23,277 bases of DNA from Moraxellaceae bacterium (GTDB lineage Bacteria; Pseudomonadota; Gammaproteobacteria; Pseudomonadales; Moraxellaceae). Where the stretch lies: contig JACMMY010000072.1 of assembly GCA_014378805.1 (NCBI GenBank), forward strand, positions 1 to 23,277, given 5' to 3'. Shown one piece after another: positions 6,825 through 15,055 of this stretch. Positions within the stretch are counted from its first letter, which is position 1, and every line of letters begins with the position of its first letter. Under the pieces are notes generated by a model. It was not told the origin of the DNA. It did not search any database and was given only the letters and a program-made list of their open reading frames with translations. The position numbers were made by a program, and so were the translations under genes.

Positions 6825-7889
6825 ATGAAAATGGCTCTAGCTGCGCATTCAGCTATTTGCACTTTCGGGCTGGCAATCACACTTGCTTGTACGCCGATGG
6901 TGGCTGTCGCTGAGACTGATGATGGGGCGGATGTCATCGTTGCGGCGAATATCGCCAAGACGACGCCACTCGCACCGCTGAAAAATTTGGTCGTCACGCC
7001 ATTGCCTGGGACGAGTACTGCTAACAGTGCTACGGCGACAGCAACTGCTTCGCATGCCGCACCCGTGGATTCGGGGAGTGGTGAATTTCTTGCTTTACCG
7101 ACTTTGAATGCGCCTGTGTTGGATCAAGCGGGGGCGTTGAGTGCAGCTGACAATCAGCAGCTGAGTGATCAGTTACGAGCAATTCACGAGGCAGGGCGCG
7201 CGCAGATTGGTTTGATACTGGTCAAGAGTACGCAAGGTGAGCCGATTTTTAATTATGCAGGACGTGTTTTTACCGCATGGAAACTCGGTGATGCCAAGCG
7301 TGATAATGGTTTACTGATCGTCGTTGCGGTGCAAGATCGCAAAATGCAGATTTTGACGGGTTACGGTTTGGAAGGGATTATTCCCGATGTGGTGGCTTCT
7401 CGCATTATTCGTGAACAAATCACACCGCAATTTGCCGCGGGAAATTATGCGGCAGGATTGAGCGCAGGCATTAATCACATTGATGAGATTTTGCAGCAAG
7501 ATCCAGAAACAGCTAAAGCTGCCGCAGATCAAATGAAAGCCCAACAACAATATAATACTCAGTCACAAGGCGGTATTTTATCGGGTAATTTGATTCTGCT
7601 GCTTATCGTATTGGTCGTGATTGGTCAATTCACCCGAATGTTCTTAGGTCGGTTTATTAGCTCAACAGGCTTAGCTGCAGCGGGTGTTGGACTTGGGTTA
7701 TTTACGGGTGCAGGGCTTGCGGGCAGCTTATTGGTTGGCGGTGCAGTCTTTGTCTTATTACTCGTTGGCGTAATGCCGTTCTTAAATATTTTGGGTAGTA
7801 TGGGTGGTGGTCGCCGCGGTGGTTTTGGCGGAGGCTTTGGGGGTGGGGGTGGTTCTTTTGGCGGTGGAGGCGCATCAGGCTCATGGTAA
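6825..7889 (+). CDS. TPM-domain membrane protein (YgcG-like) with Gly-rich tail
   Basis: This 354-residue protein has a signal peptide (about 1-29, ending AVAE). A low-complexity Ala/Thr-rich linker follows, then a TPM domain at about 100-225 (LDQAGALSAADNQQLSDQL, then RDNGLLIVVAVQDRKMQI and GYGLEGIIPD). One or two membrane segments lie at about 245-320, and the C-terminus GGGRRGGFGGG...GGGASGSW is made almost entirely of Gly, Phe and Ser. This is the layout of the YgcG group found with LemA. The domain is also called TPM phosphatase, but activity should not be assumed. It starts three bases after lemA's stop; a second ATG at 6831 is possible. The next gene overlaps its end by seven bases. 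Confidence 0.93.
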   Translation: MKMALAAHSAICTFGLAITLACTPMVAVAETDDGADVIVAANIAKTTPLAPLKNLVVTPLPGTSTANSATATATASHAAPVDSGSGEFLALPTLNAPVLDQAGALSAADNQQLSDQLRAIHEAGRAQIGLILVKSTQGEPIFNYAGRVFTAWKLGDAKRDNGLLIVVAVQDRKMQILTGYGLEGIIPDVVASRIIREQITPQFAAGNYAAGLSAGINHIDEILQQDPETAKAAADQMKAQQQYNTQSQGGILSGNLILLLIVLVVIGQFTRMFLGRFISSTGLAAAGVGLGLFTGAGLAGSLLVGGAVFVLLLVGVMPFLNILGSMGGGRRGGFGGGFGGGGGSFGGGGASGSW

Positions 7890-8434
7890 CGAACGCGACA
7901 ATGCCGACGATTCATTCCAAGAATGAAAATAATGAAGCGAACTTTGGTCGCTGGTTTCGGCAATCACTTTATATGCCTTGGCTGGCAAATCGACGGTTTG
8001 ACAGCGTTGCGCGTGCAGCGATTGAAGAGGCGGTCAGCCTCGCCGAGATGGGACATGCAGGTGAAATCCGTGTCGTGATTGAAGGTCATTTACCTTTGAG
8101 TAGTGCGCTGTATCAAGGCACGACAGGACGAGCGCGAGATCTGTTTGCATCACTACGTATATGGGATACCGAGTTGAATAGCGGTGTATTGTTGTATATC
8201 AATTTATGCGAGCATCGCGTTGAAATCGTTGCGGATCGTGGCATCAATGCCAAAATAGAACCATCGCGCTGGCAGTCCATTTGCCAAAGTGTGACAACTA
8301 AATTAAGCGCAGAGGAATACCAAAAAGGTGTGGTTCTCGGCGTAGATATGATTGGTGTGGCGCTGAATGAATATTACAAAGTACTGGAGTCTGAGGCGGG
8401 GGATGAGCTGAGTAATGCGGCTATATTCTTGTAG
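7883..8434 (+). CDS. TPM-domain protein lacking signal peptide
   Basis: This 183-residue protein is the third gene of the lemA operon. It overlaps the preceding gene by seven bases, with GGAGG in that gene's Gly-rich tail as its probable ribosome site. A TPM-like domain occupies about residues 40-165 (AAIEEAVSLAEMGHAGEIRV, NSGVLLYINLCEHRVEIVADRGI, YQKGVVLGVDMIGVALNEYY). There is no signal peptide and no membrane segment, unlike its neighbour, so it is predicted to face the cytoplasm. Its N-terminus carries FGRWFRQSLYMPWLANRRF, possibly an amphipathic, membrane-associating stretch. Pairing of one exported and one cytosolic TPM protein with LemA is a recurrent arrangement. No terminator is evident after it. 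Confidence 0.85.
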   Translation: MVTNATMPTIHSKNENNEANFGRWFRQSLYMPWLANRRFDSVARAAIEEAVSLAEMGHAGEIRVVIEGHLPLSSALYQGTTGRARDLFASLRIWDTELNSGVLLYINLCEHRVEIVADRGINAKIEPSRWQSICQSVTTKLSAEEYQKGVVLGVDMIGVALNEYYKVLESEAGDELSNAAIFL

Positions 8435-8483
8435 TGTCTGAAATTGCGTATCTTAAAGTTTAGTTAAAATTGCTGATGTCTAT

Positions 8484-9161
8484 CTATGATGTTAAGCCAC
8501 GTCGATCGGCTTCTAACGCCGCCTCGGCGCGTGAAGAGATATTTAATTTCCGATAAATATCTTTGACATAACCCGAAACGGTATGCTCTGAAATATGCAA
8601 CATTTGCGCAGTCTGACTAATGCGCATGCCACGCCCAATACACCCTAAAACTTCGGTTTCCCGTAAAGTGAGTGCGACAGTCAGCTGGTTTTTTTTGTGG
8701 TTGGAGAGCAACCCTGAAAATAAGCCAGCATTTTACGCGCAATGCTGGGTGATAGAGCTGGGACGCCGTACTCTAGTTGTTTTAAATGCTGCTGAAAGAT
8801 TTCAGGAGTATGGTCTTTTAATAAATAACCGTTTGCGCCTGCTTTAAGCGCAGTAAATAGGTGTGGGTCATCATTATAAATACTGGTGACGATTTGTATG
8901 GTTTCTGGTTTCTGGGTGAGAGATTGCGATCTCATGGATCAAATCAAGTCCAGAACCATCGGGTAGCCCTAAATCAATCAATGCTAATTGATATGCACTT
9001 TGTGAAGGCAGTATTTCCCGCGCTTGTCGAAGATCAAAGGCTTGATGAACGATCATCATGGGAAAGACTTGTAGTACCATCTCCGTCAACCACTGATTGA
9101 TTTCTGGGATATCTTCGACGACCAGCGCATGACGATTTAGAGCGGACATCGATTGACTCAT
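8484..9161 (-). pseudogene. Response regulator with LuxR-type HTH, broken by two frameshifts
   Basis: Three minus-strand frames in succession encode one NarL-type regulator. The first (from ATG 9161) carries the receiver start (ALVVEDIPE acidic pair, ALIDLGLPDG phosphoacceptor Asp). The second carries the receiver end (IVTSIYNDD, KAGANGYLLKD). The third carries the HTH (LTLRETEVLG, SEHTVSGYVKDIYRKLNISS). Removing one unit of a 7-bp tandem duplication at 8899-8912 and adding one A to the run read as eight A (8689-8696) would restore a single frame of about 223 codons, the normal family length. It starts three bases after the kinase stop. As it stands, the receiver breaks off after its phosphoacceptor Asp. 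Either natural decay or assembly error may explain the A-run; the 7-bp duplication looks biological. Confidence 0.88.
8899..8915. repeat. 7-bp tandem duplication that breaks the response regulator
   Basis: TGGTTTC occurs twice in succession (8899-8905, 8906-8912) followed by TGG. On the coding strand this is a repeated CAGAAAC-type unit. One copy would give the coding order H-P-E-T-I-Q-I-V-T-S; two copies shift the frame by one and lead to a stop at the end of the first frame. Confidence 0.85.
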
Positions 9162-9164
9162 CAG

Positions 9165-11323
9165 TTAAACCACTTTTTCAAATTGGATAGGAATATCAAA
9201 CTGGACAGACATGCCATGTGGTGTCGATTGAACAGTGATATTACCTTGAATAAGCTCAATACGCCGATATAGATTGGGCAAACCGTGTCCAGTATGCGCT
9301 GTTTTTGTTGCCTTTGGTCGGATTCCTATGCCATTGTCAGTCATTATGGTCACTAAACGTCCTTGAATACATTGAACCTCGACGCGTACTAGCGTCGCGT
9401 GCGCGTGCTTAATGATATTGCTCATCAGTTCAAGGATGATAGAGATGTAGTTTTTGTAGCCTTGATAGGCTAGGACAATCGTATGATCAACCGCTTCAAG
9501 AGGCCAGTCTAATGTAATCCCAGCCGCGTGTAGACGTTGATCAGTTTCGTGACGAATTTCAAGCATAATCACCGCCAACTCTAATTTTCCTCCTGATAAA
9601 CCACTGACCATAGTGCGTATTTTAGCGATCGACTGTCGAATTGTATGCCGTGTTTGATCAATGTCCTGCTGATGTAATCCAGATAAAAGTCGTGAGCCAA
9701 TATCGTCATGCAAATCACGCGCAATTCGCCCACGTTCTTCTGCGACGCCTCGGTCATATTCAAGTCGTCCCTGATCGGCTTGTCGCATCAATGCCAGCAA
9801 TTGTGAAGCCAGTGTGACATCACGTGATGAAAATAATTTACGACCTTGCCACGGATAATCCAGTCGTAACGCAGGCACACTGGTTGTTGTAGGTAAGAGT
9901 AAACCTAGCCCATGTCGTTCAATGCTGACATCAGTAATGTCGTTCTCTGTGGACTCATGAATTTTAAGCGGATCAAATAGTTGCTGGACAAGATTTTGCC
10001 AACGTTGCGCACGCTCTTGTTCAGAGGTCGCAAACGACACTTCGATGATATTTTTGACTAGCGTAGATTCTTGTATCTCGCGTTGAGGCATGATGCGGCG
10101 TTGGATCCAACCATGTGCAGGTAGCCATAGCAAGCCGCAGATCAGATTAGCAAGTCCAAATGACATCGCTGGACTAATTTGAAAAATAAACAAGGTATCC
10201 AGCGCCACCAATGCCAATGCCGCCGCCATCCAATACAAAATCTTAAAAGCCCATTCATCGAGATCAAACAGCCGATAACGACGTAAACCCAGTCCGAGTC
10301 CGACATTCATCATTAAGAAAAACCCAAACGCATAACCTTGTGAAAGACCTAGCTGTATGCCCATCAGTTCTGAACTTTGCACCAAAAAAACAAACAAACC
10401 ACAACTGGTCAAGACCGACACCGCAAACCAGCGTAACGCGGCTCTGGCTAGAGGGTCTTTGCGATTAGCGAACCATTGCCATACAGAAAATACAATCGCC
10501 AAGAGCATTTGTAGCGTAACAGGCAAGTCTGCACCCAGACTTGGATCGGGAAGTAATTGCAACATGTCCAAAAAATACCAAGGTACAAATATTAGCAAAA
10601 TTAATATGAGGTATCGTGGCTTAAGCAATTGTTTTGGATATGACAAGAAGAGTGCCATCAAGCTACAACCGAATAAATAAGCGCCGGCGTTATTGATGAG
10701 CATCACAGTGTGGAAAAAGTCTGCTTCAAGGGCGATGTCGCGCGTGCTATAAATCGCTGCAGAAAATGCAAAAACGGGGTACATGCAGTTCATCAGACCA
10801 AACAATCGCGCACCCATATCTTGGGGCGCAGCACCCATATCCAGCAGCCAAGTAGAAAGCCGAGACCGCTGACAGCAAGCTGAAACCAAAATACAAACGG
10901 TAAATCAGCGAGCGTTCTTACAGTAGGGTGAATCGAATATTGGCTCAACTTCCCAGTGCTTGATTCGACAGTGAATATCACGGTAGGTGATTTTAAAATA
11001 TGATGAAGTTGATGCTGACGCCCAAAGAAGGTATTTATTTCAGCATAACTCGGTAAAGCATGCGGTTCTTCGATTAAATCCGTCGCATTGAATTGAATAC
11101 CGATTGGATCAGTGGGTGTTGAGATTGCGCGAAGTGTGGCGGCAGGGATGTGCGCCGAAGCCTTGGAAGACGCAATAATTTCGACGTGTTGTGCATTGGT
11201 TTGAAGGGTTAGACCCGTTGATGGATTTTGTAATGCCAGCCAAGTCGCCCATAGTCCAATGAGTACGATCAATATCCCTGCAGTGATCAGTTTTGTTCCG
11301 GGCGAGACATCGTTGGCTTTCAT
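9165..11323 (-). pseudogene. Sensor histidine kinase (HisKA_3 type), broken by one frameshift
   Basis: The upstream frame (11323-10793) gives a membrane helix, an extracytoplasmic domain of about 120 residues and the start of a second helix ending GCWIWVLRP. The downstream frame (to 9165) continues with several more membrane segments, then the phosphorylation box ARDLHDDIG, the N box ELMSNIIKHAHA, DNGIG and GHGLPNL of the ATPase domain. One extra base in the four-G run at 10823-10826 would join them as WVLRP-QDMGARLFGL in a protein of about 719 residues. The kinase half alone has no proper N-terminus; its apparent start lies out of frame in the sensor half. It precedes the broken response regulator, and the operon would respond to an envelope signal of unknown nature. 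Confidence 0.82.
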
Positions 11324-11479
11324 AACGAAACCTTCATCTGAAAATAGCGTAATAATGTGAATCCCTTTACCTAATATTATCTATATTACGGTGCTGATAG
11401 TCACTAACCCAGTTTTATTTTCTGGATAAAGAGTCAGTTCTAGGAAGTATGGTCATGTATGTTTTTAACGGATTTTCAT

Positions 11480-11509
11480 AAAAAAAACCGAGGTTAATTC
11501 GCCTCGGTT
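11480..11509 (-). terminator. Intrinsic terminator after the lipoprotein gene
   Basis: On the minus strand AACCGAGG pairs perfectly with CCTCGGTT around an 8-base loop and runs into eight T residues. It lies just past the lipoprotein stop at 11528 and insulates the downstream kinase operon, whose own promoter must lie in 11324-11479. Confidence 0.85.
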
Positions 11510-11527
11510 CTTTCATATCCGTTTTTA

Positions 11528-12529
11528 CTATTTATATGTATAGTCAATCGTGTAAGGAATTACGCCAATAGGACTAGAAATTTCTGCGGTAATACGACCC
11601 TTAGTTCCATCGAATTCACAGGATTTAAGGGTGAGACCCGCGGTTTGACTATAGGCATTTTTGACACTGCTATCATCACAGAATTCTGCTTTATTGGCAG
11701 GTTTTGGAATATTTTTAATCGTCACTGGCGTTGTGATGCCCGATATTGTGGTGACAATCTCCAAGGTATAGGATCCTGTCGCAATAGGAGTGCCGTTGCT
11801 ATTGACGTTTTTGAGATCAATCGTGATACCTGAAGTATCGATAGTTGCACTCCAGCCAAATGTAGATTCGCCATTTTTGACATCATAGCTACAAGCAGTG
11901 GCACTACAGTTATAATTGAATTTAATTTGATCCATCACCCCATCTAAACCGACACCAGAACCCGCAGTAAAGCTATAGGTAAATGGATTGATTTTGGTGA
12001 CGTCGGTCAAGCCTTTCGCTGTGAAAATACTTTGTAAATTGGCTGTGACTTTCTTGGCGGATGCAATAATTTTAGCATCGTTCAGGGTGGCGGTTGCCCA
12101 GCTATTGACGAGTGCTGCCAGTGGTTTGTTTTCATTGGCGTCTAATACGGCTTGTGTGGTCAACGATGTGACATTAGTGTTGCCTGCCGCAGCGGCATAG
12201 GAATACAGGTCTTGTAGCGGGTCGCCAGATGGGCTAATCGCATGCAATAAGTATGGCGCACCATTCGGAACGACTAAAGTGAATTTACCATCAGCACCGA
12301 TGGTCACGGGTGCTGATTTAACGCCTGCTTTGTTAATCGCTTCAACTTTGCCAACAAAAGCTTTACCAGTCGCAGCGGTTCCAGTGAGCGTTGACGTTGT
12401 TGACGGGGCGGGTGTTGGTGTTGACGTGGAGTTGTTGTTGTCGTTGCATGCCGATAATGACAATCCCGCTGTCACTAATAGTGCAAGGGTGAGATGATTT
12501 TTTGAAAATGTCTTTTTGAGCGTTTGCAT
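11528..12529 (-). CDS. Lipoprotein of unknown function
   Basis: This 333-residue protein starts at 12529, preceded by AAGGAAGA at good spacing; a longer frame to 12580 lacks support. The signal peptide ends LSLSAC (lipobox, Cys about 28), followed by an Asn/Ser/Thr/Pro-rich linker. A small beta-rich carboxypeptidase-regulatory-like domain comes next at about 45-100 (VGKVEAINKAGVKSAPVTIG, DGKFTLVVPNGAPYLLHA). A helical stretch at about 105-175 and a beta-rich C-terminal domain with five Cys follow, probably forming disulfides. I cannot assign a function. It is predicted to sit in the outer membrane, facing the periplasm or surface. Just upstream is a wrecked paralogue (12637-13361), so this is one of a tandem pair, and the intact copy is the survivor. 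Confidence 0.8.
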   Translation of the reverse strand: MQTLKKTFSKNHLTLALLVTAGLSLSACNDNNNSTSTPTPAPSTTSTLTGTAATGKAFVGKVEAINKAGVKSAPVTIGADGKFTLVVPNGAPYLLHAISPSGDPLQDLYSYAAAAGNTNVTSLTTQAVLDANENKPLAALVNSWATATLNDAKIIASAKKVTANLQSIFTAKGLTDVTKINPFTYSFTAGSGVGLDGVMDQIKFNYNCSATACSYDVKNGESTFGWSATIDTSGITIDLKNVNSNGTPIATGSYTLEIVTTISGITTPVTIKNIPKPANKAEFCDDSSVKNAYSQTAGLTLKSCEFDGTKGRITAEISSPIGVIPYTIDYTYK

Positions 12530-12583
12530 CTTGTTCTTCCTTAATGGTGGTGAGGACTTAAGGTTACAAAATGTCATCAAAAT

Positions 12584-12611
12584 AAAACACCCCCTAAACA
12601 GGGGGTGTTTT
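12584..12611. terminator. Perfect bidirectional terminator hairpin
   Basis: AAAACACCCCC (12584-12594) and GGGGGTGTTTT (12601-12611) form a perfect 11-bp stem with a 6-base loop and U-tracts on both strands. On the minus strand it ends the pseudogene transcript 26 bases after its stop. This leaves only about 54 bases for a promoter of the intact lipoprotein gene, unless it works as an attenuator. Confidence 0.85.
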
Positions 12612-12636
12612 GATCAATTCTTCACAAAAAAAATTG

Positions 12637-13361
12637 TTAAGACTTAAATTGTCTGCCCGTCGTTGTGGTAATGAAGGCGTTAGAGATGCTGGGTACTTGC
12701 TGGGTGTTATGCATACAGTTGGTGGTTTTACCCGTAGCGTCTTTAAAAACATTCACATGAATGTCTGTTGTCTTTTTGGCGAGGATCAATGAACGATTGC
12801 ACAAAAGACCCGTAAATATCGGATACAGTTGCGGTTTTTCTATTCAAAGTAATATTGACGCGATAGTCAATGGAATGGTCGTTATAGAGATGCCAATCTT
12901 TAACCGATATGTCCCTACAAACGGCGTTAAATCAGAGCGTGATGCTTTGGCGTATTTGAGACTTCGACAAGTCGCATCGCCTGCTGGAGTTGTGATCAGC
13001 ACAGTTGGAAATGACTCACCGCCAATAAAGTTAGTAACTACTTGAGGATAGGTAGATCCCCTTGCTTGTAATGCTTTAATTAATATCAAGTCCGTCAGTG
13101 GATTGACATTCAGTGTGACGTTAGCACCTGCTGTTGTCGTGAGACTATGCAAGGTTTGGCCCATTGGTAAAGATCCCCCGCTGTTTGATGCAGCGCAAGG
13201 AAAATTTGCCGTTGGCACTGTCACATTAAAGATGCAACTCGTATTGGTTATCGCGTGGAAGGACTGCCATCGTTACAACCTGTTAGCGCGAGTGTACTCA
13301 GACACACAGCGCTGAACAGCTTATGTTTGAAATGTTTCGTATATTTTCTAAGTATGTACAC
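12637..13361 (-). pseudogene. Decayed lipoprotein gene, paralogue of 11528-12529
   Basis: The gene is readable only by switching frames. From GTG 13361 comes a lipoprotein signal ending LALTGCNDGSPS, with a stop at 13248. Another frame (about 13270-12845) gives IFNVTVPTANFPCAASNSGG and TLNVNPLTDLILIKALQARG. A third (from about 12900) gives DWHLYNDHSIDYRVNITLNR. A fourth ends with DIHVNVFKDATGKTTNC and GRQFKS, stopping at 12637. At least three indels are needed, one plausibly in the AAA run at 12899-12901. The middle part aligns by eye with FTLVVPNGA...LTTQAVLDANENKPLAALV of the intact neighbour, though the segment matching the regulatory-like domain start seems shorter or deleted. Duplication followed by decay is the simplest account. 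Confidence 0.78.
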
Positions 13362-13604
13362 ATCATCTTTCTTTGTATTAAGCCTATCAAGTCTTAGAAG
13401 GACAGATATAATCTGACGACTCAAATTAGCAGCATTCCATACGTGTTGAATACCCGCTAAATAGAGGGTGACGCATTGTCTGATTGATAGATTGAAATGT
13501 AGATACTTGTAATTATCTCTAAGTTGAGTCTGCTGGGGTAGCCGTGTTTATCTTCCAATATGGACATATAACTATCGTTTAATGAGTTGTGAGTGGATTA
13601 CTGG

Positions 13605-14177
13605 ATGGATCAAGAGATCGAAATCAAAATAGTTCCTGCGACCAAACTGACGCGGGTCGACAAAAAGGCGATTCAAGCCTTATGTACGCGCGCGTATGGT
13701 GAAGATGTTTGGTGTGATTATGAATATCTGAATACTGCGTTTCATATTGTTGGGTTTGATGCAGAAAAAATAGTTTCACATGCCTTATGGGTTGATCGAT
13801 CTCTCAGTGTTAATGGCGCTGCACCGCTACTCACTGCTTATGTAGAATATGTCGCAACTGAACCCTGCTTACAAGGGCAAGGTTTAGCGTCTCAATTACT
13901 TCGTTTCTTGATTGCTGTTATTCAGGATACAGTCCTCTTAAATGCTGAACGGGATGATGACGTTCACTATCAACTCGCCGCATTAGCACCTGCAGATTCT
14001 AGTTTTTATCAACGATTGGGCTGGGAGCTCTGGCAAGGAGAGTTGTTCGTGCGTGAAAATGGACAACAGATTGCAACGCCTGACGATAATGTGATGATTT
14101 ATCGGTTGGCTTCGACGCCAAAAATTTCTGTGCAGGATACGTTGTCCGCAGAATGGCGCGAGGGTGAGTTATGGTAA
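13605..14177 (+). CDS. GNAT acetyltransferase resembling aminoglycoside 2'-N-acetyltransferase
   Basis: This 190-residue GNAT-fold enzyme has the acetyl-CoA loop in EYVATEPCLQGQGLASQLL (Q-x-x-G-x-A). The C-terminal third looks like AAC(2')-I enzymes: FYQRLGWELWQGE, then IATPDDNVMIYRL, and an ending EWREGELW comparable to the W-R-x-G-D-x-W tail of that family. Members acetylate the 2'-amino group of aminoglycosides, but many chromosomal relatives have other or unknown substrates. Resistance is therefore a hypothesis. Start chosen at ATG 13605, preceded by GAGTGG; a GTG at 13593 would add four residues. It is a single gene, convergent with the TIR-like gene. The 243 bases before it (13362-13604) hold nothing distinct. 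Confidence 0.78.
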   Translation: MDQEIEIKIVPATKLTRVDKKAIQALCTRAYGEDVWCDYEYLNTAFHIVGFDAEKIVSHALWVDRSLSVNGAAPLLTAYVEYVATEPCLQGQGLASQLLRFLIAVIQDTVLLNAERDDDVHYQLAALAPADSSFYQRLGWELWQGELFVRENGQQIATPDDNVMIYRLASTPKISVQDTLSAEWREGELW

Positions 14178-14227
14178 GGTTCGATTGTGGCGACTTGAAT
14201 GGCATTCATTCATCAAAATTGACTATT

Positions 14228-15055
14228 TTATGAGTTGATCAGGTTGATATCAATTTTATAACCCGCCTGTATGAGTTCTTTGGCAATTGTTTGATGCCAT
14301 GCGTCCATTGTATCCAGTTGAGTGTAGGCTACACCATTAATCGTCATAGGAGTTTCGACGTTTCCTTTGACGAGCGCGGAGACTTTGCGACGGCCGAGCT
14401 TGCCAATCAAATAGCCATGTTCAAACACAATATGCTGCTGTGCGCGAGGCTTTAATTCGAGTCCAGTCGGTGTATATAAGACAATTGCAAAACCAATATT
14501 CAGATTCTCTTCAATTTTATCAATGATGCTTTGCCCATTTCGAATTTGCTCATGAAGCACGATCGCGGTGATGCCCAATTTTTCGAGGAATTTGATTGTC
14601 GTATCTTTGGCAAGATGATCTCGGCCATATACGACCAAGACTTTTGCGTGATTGGATATATTCGTTTCAGGTAGTTGTATCTGATTAGGTGTAAATTTTT
14701 TGGCTAATACCACAGATAAAGCTTTGTTGAAGACGGTTGTCGTGATGTCTTTCACATGTTCTTTGTAATTGAGAATATCGATTGCAGAGACACTGATCGT
14801 GCTATGCGGAACGCGCATGGTTTCTTGTAGAGATAATTCGTGGGTGGTTTTAAGTGTTTCTTTAATTAAAATTCTTTTAATTTCTATAAACTTAAGTAGT
14901 CTTCCTGAAAAAATAAATTCTTCTTTTCGAAGATACGGAAGAACAATATTGGCTTCAATGTCATCCAAGCTGGACCTATCCAATTCAAAATACTGTTTAT
15001 TAGTATCAGATTCATCAAATTTTTCGGTTGTCTCAATTAGTATCTGATAATACAT
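14228..15055 (-). CDS. TIR-like nucleotide-binding protein (probable defence effector)
   Basis: This 275-residue protein has a C-terminal TIR-like domain of the predicted nucleotide-binding type (PF10137-like) at about residues 136-245. It shows KVLVVYGRDHLAKDTTIKFL, AIVLHEQIRNGQSIIDKIEE, FAIVLYTPTG and then AQQHIVFEHGYLIGKLGR. In this group the Glu of F-E-x-G (E212 here) is the likely NAD-cleaving residue. An N-terminal module of about 95 residues (MYYQILIETTEKFDE, then VLPYLRKEEFIFSGRLL and IKRILIKET) I do not recognise by name; it probably senses or binds. There is no membrane segment. Related TIR domains serve as NAD-depleting effectors in anti-phage systems. No cyclase or partner gene is adjacent, so it would act alone. 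Confidence 0.8.
   Translation of the reverse strand: MYYQILIETTEKFDESDTNKQYFELDRSSLDDIEANIVLPYLRKEEFIFSGRLLKFIEIKRILIKETLKTTHELSLQETMRVPHSTISVSAIDILNYKEHVKDITTTVFNKALSVVLAKKFTPNQIQLPETNISNHAKVLVVYGRDHLAKDTTIKFLEKLGITAIVLHEQIRNGQSIIDKIEENLNIGFAIVLYTPTGLELKPRAQQHIVFEHGYLIGKLGRRKVSALVKGNVETPMTINGVAYTQLDTMDAWHQTIAKELIQAGYKIDINLINS

Noticed and set aside
7801..7880. G-rich repeat stretch as a possible minisatellite or G-quadruplex element
   Set aside because: It is explained by the Gly/Phe/Ser-rich C-terminus normal for YgcG-like TPM proteins.
8484..9161. Programmed ribosomal frameshifting in the response regulator
   Set aside because: The first break needs a 7-base correction with no slippery heptamer or stimulatory structure, so damage is more likely; only the A8 run could be a slippage site.
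9581..9763. Small minus-strand frame inside the kinase
   Set aside because: It lies wholly within the dimerisation/phosphorylation domain coding sequence in another frame.
10357..10680. 107-residue plus-strand frame opposite the kinase
   Set aside because: It is antisense to conserved membrane segments of the kinase and has no ribosome site or family features.
11988..12497. Plus-strand frames opposite the lipoprotein gene
   Set aside because: They mirror the Ala/Thr/Val-rich composition of the real lipoprotein and lack independent support.
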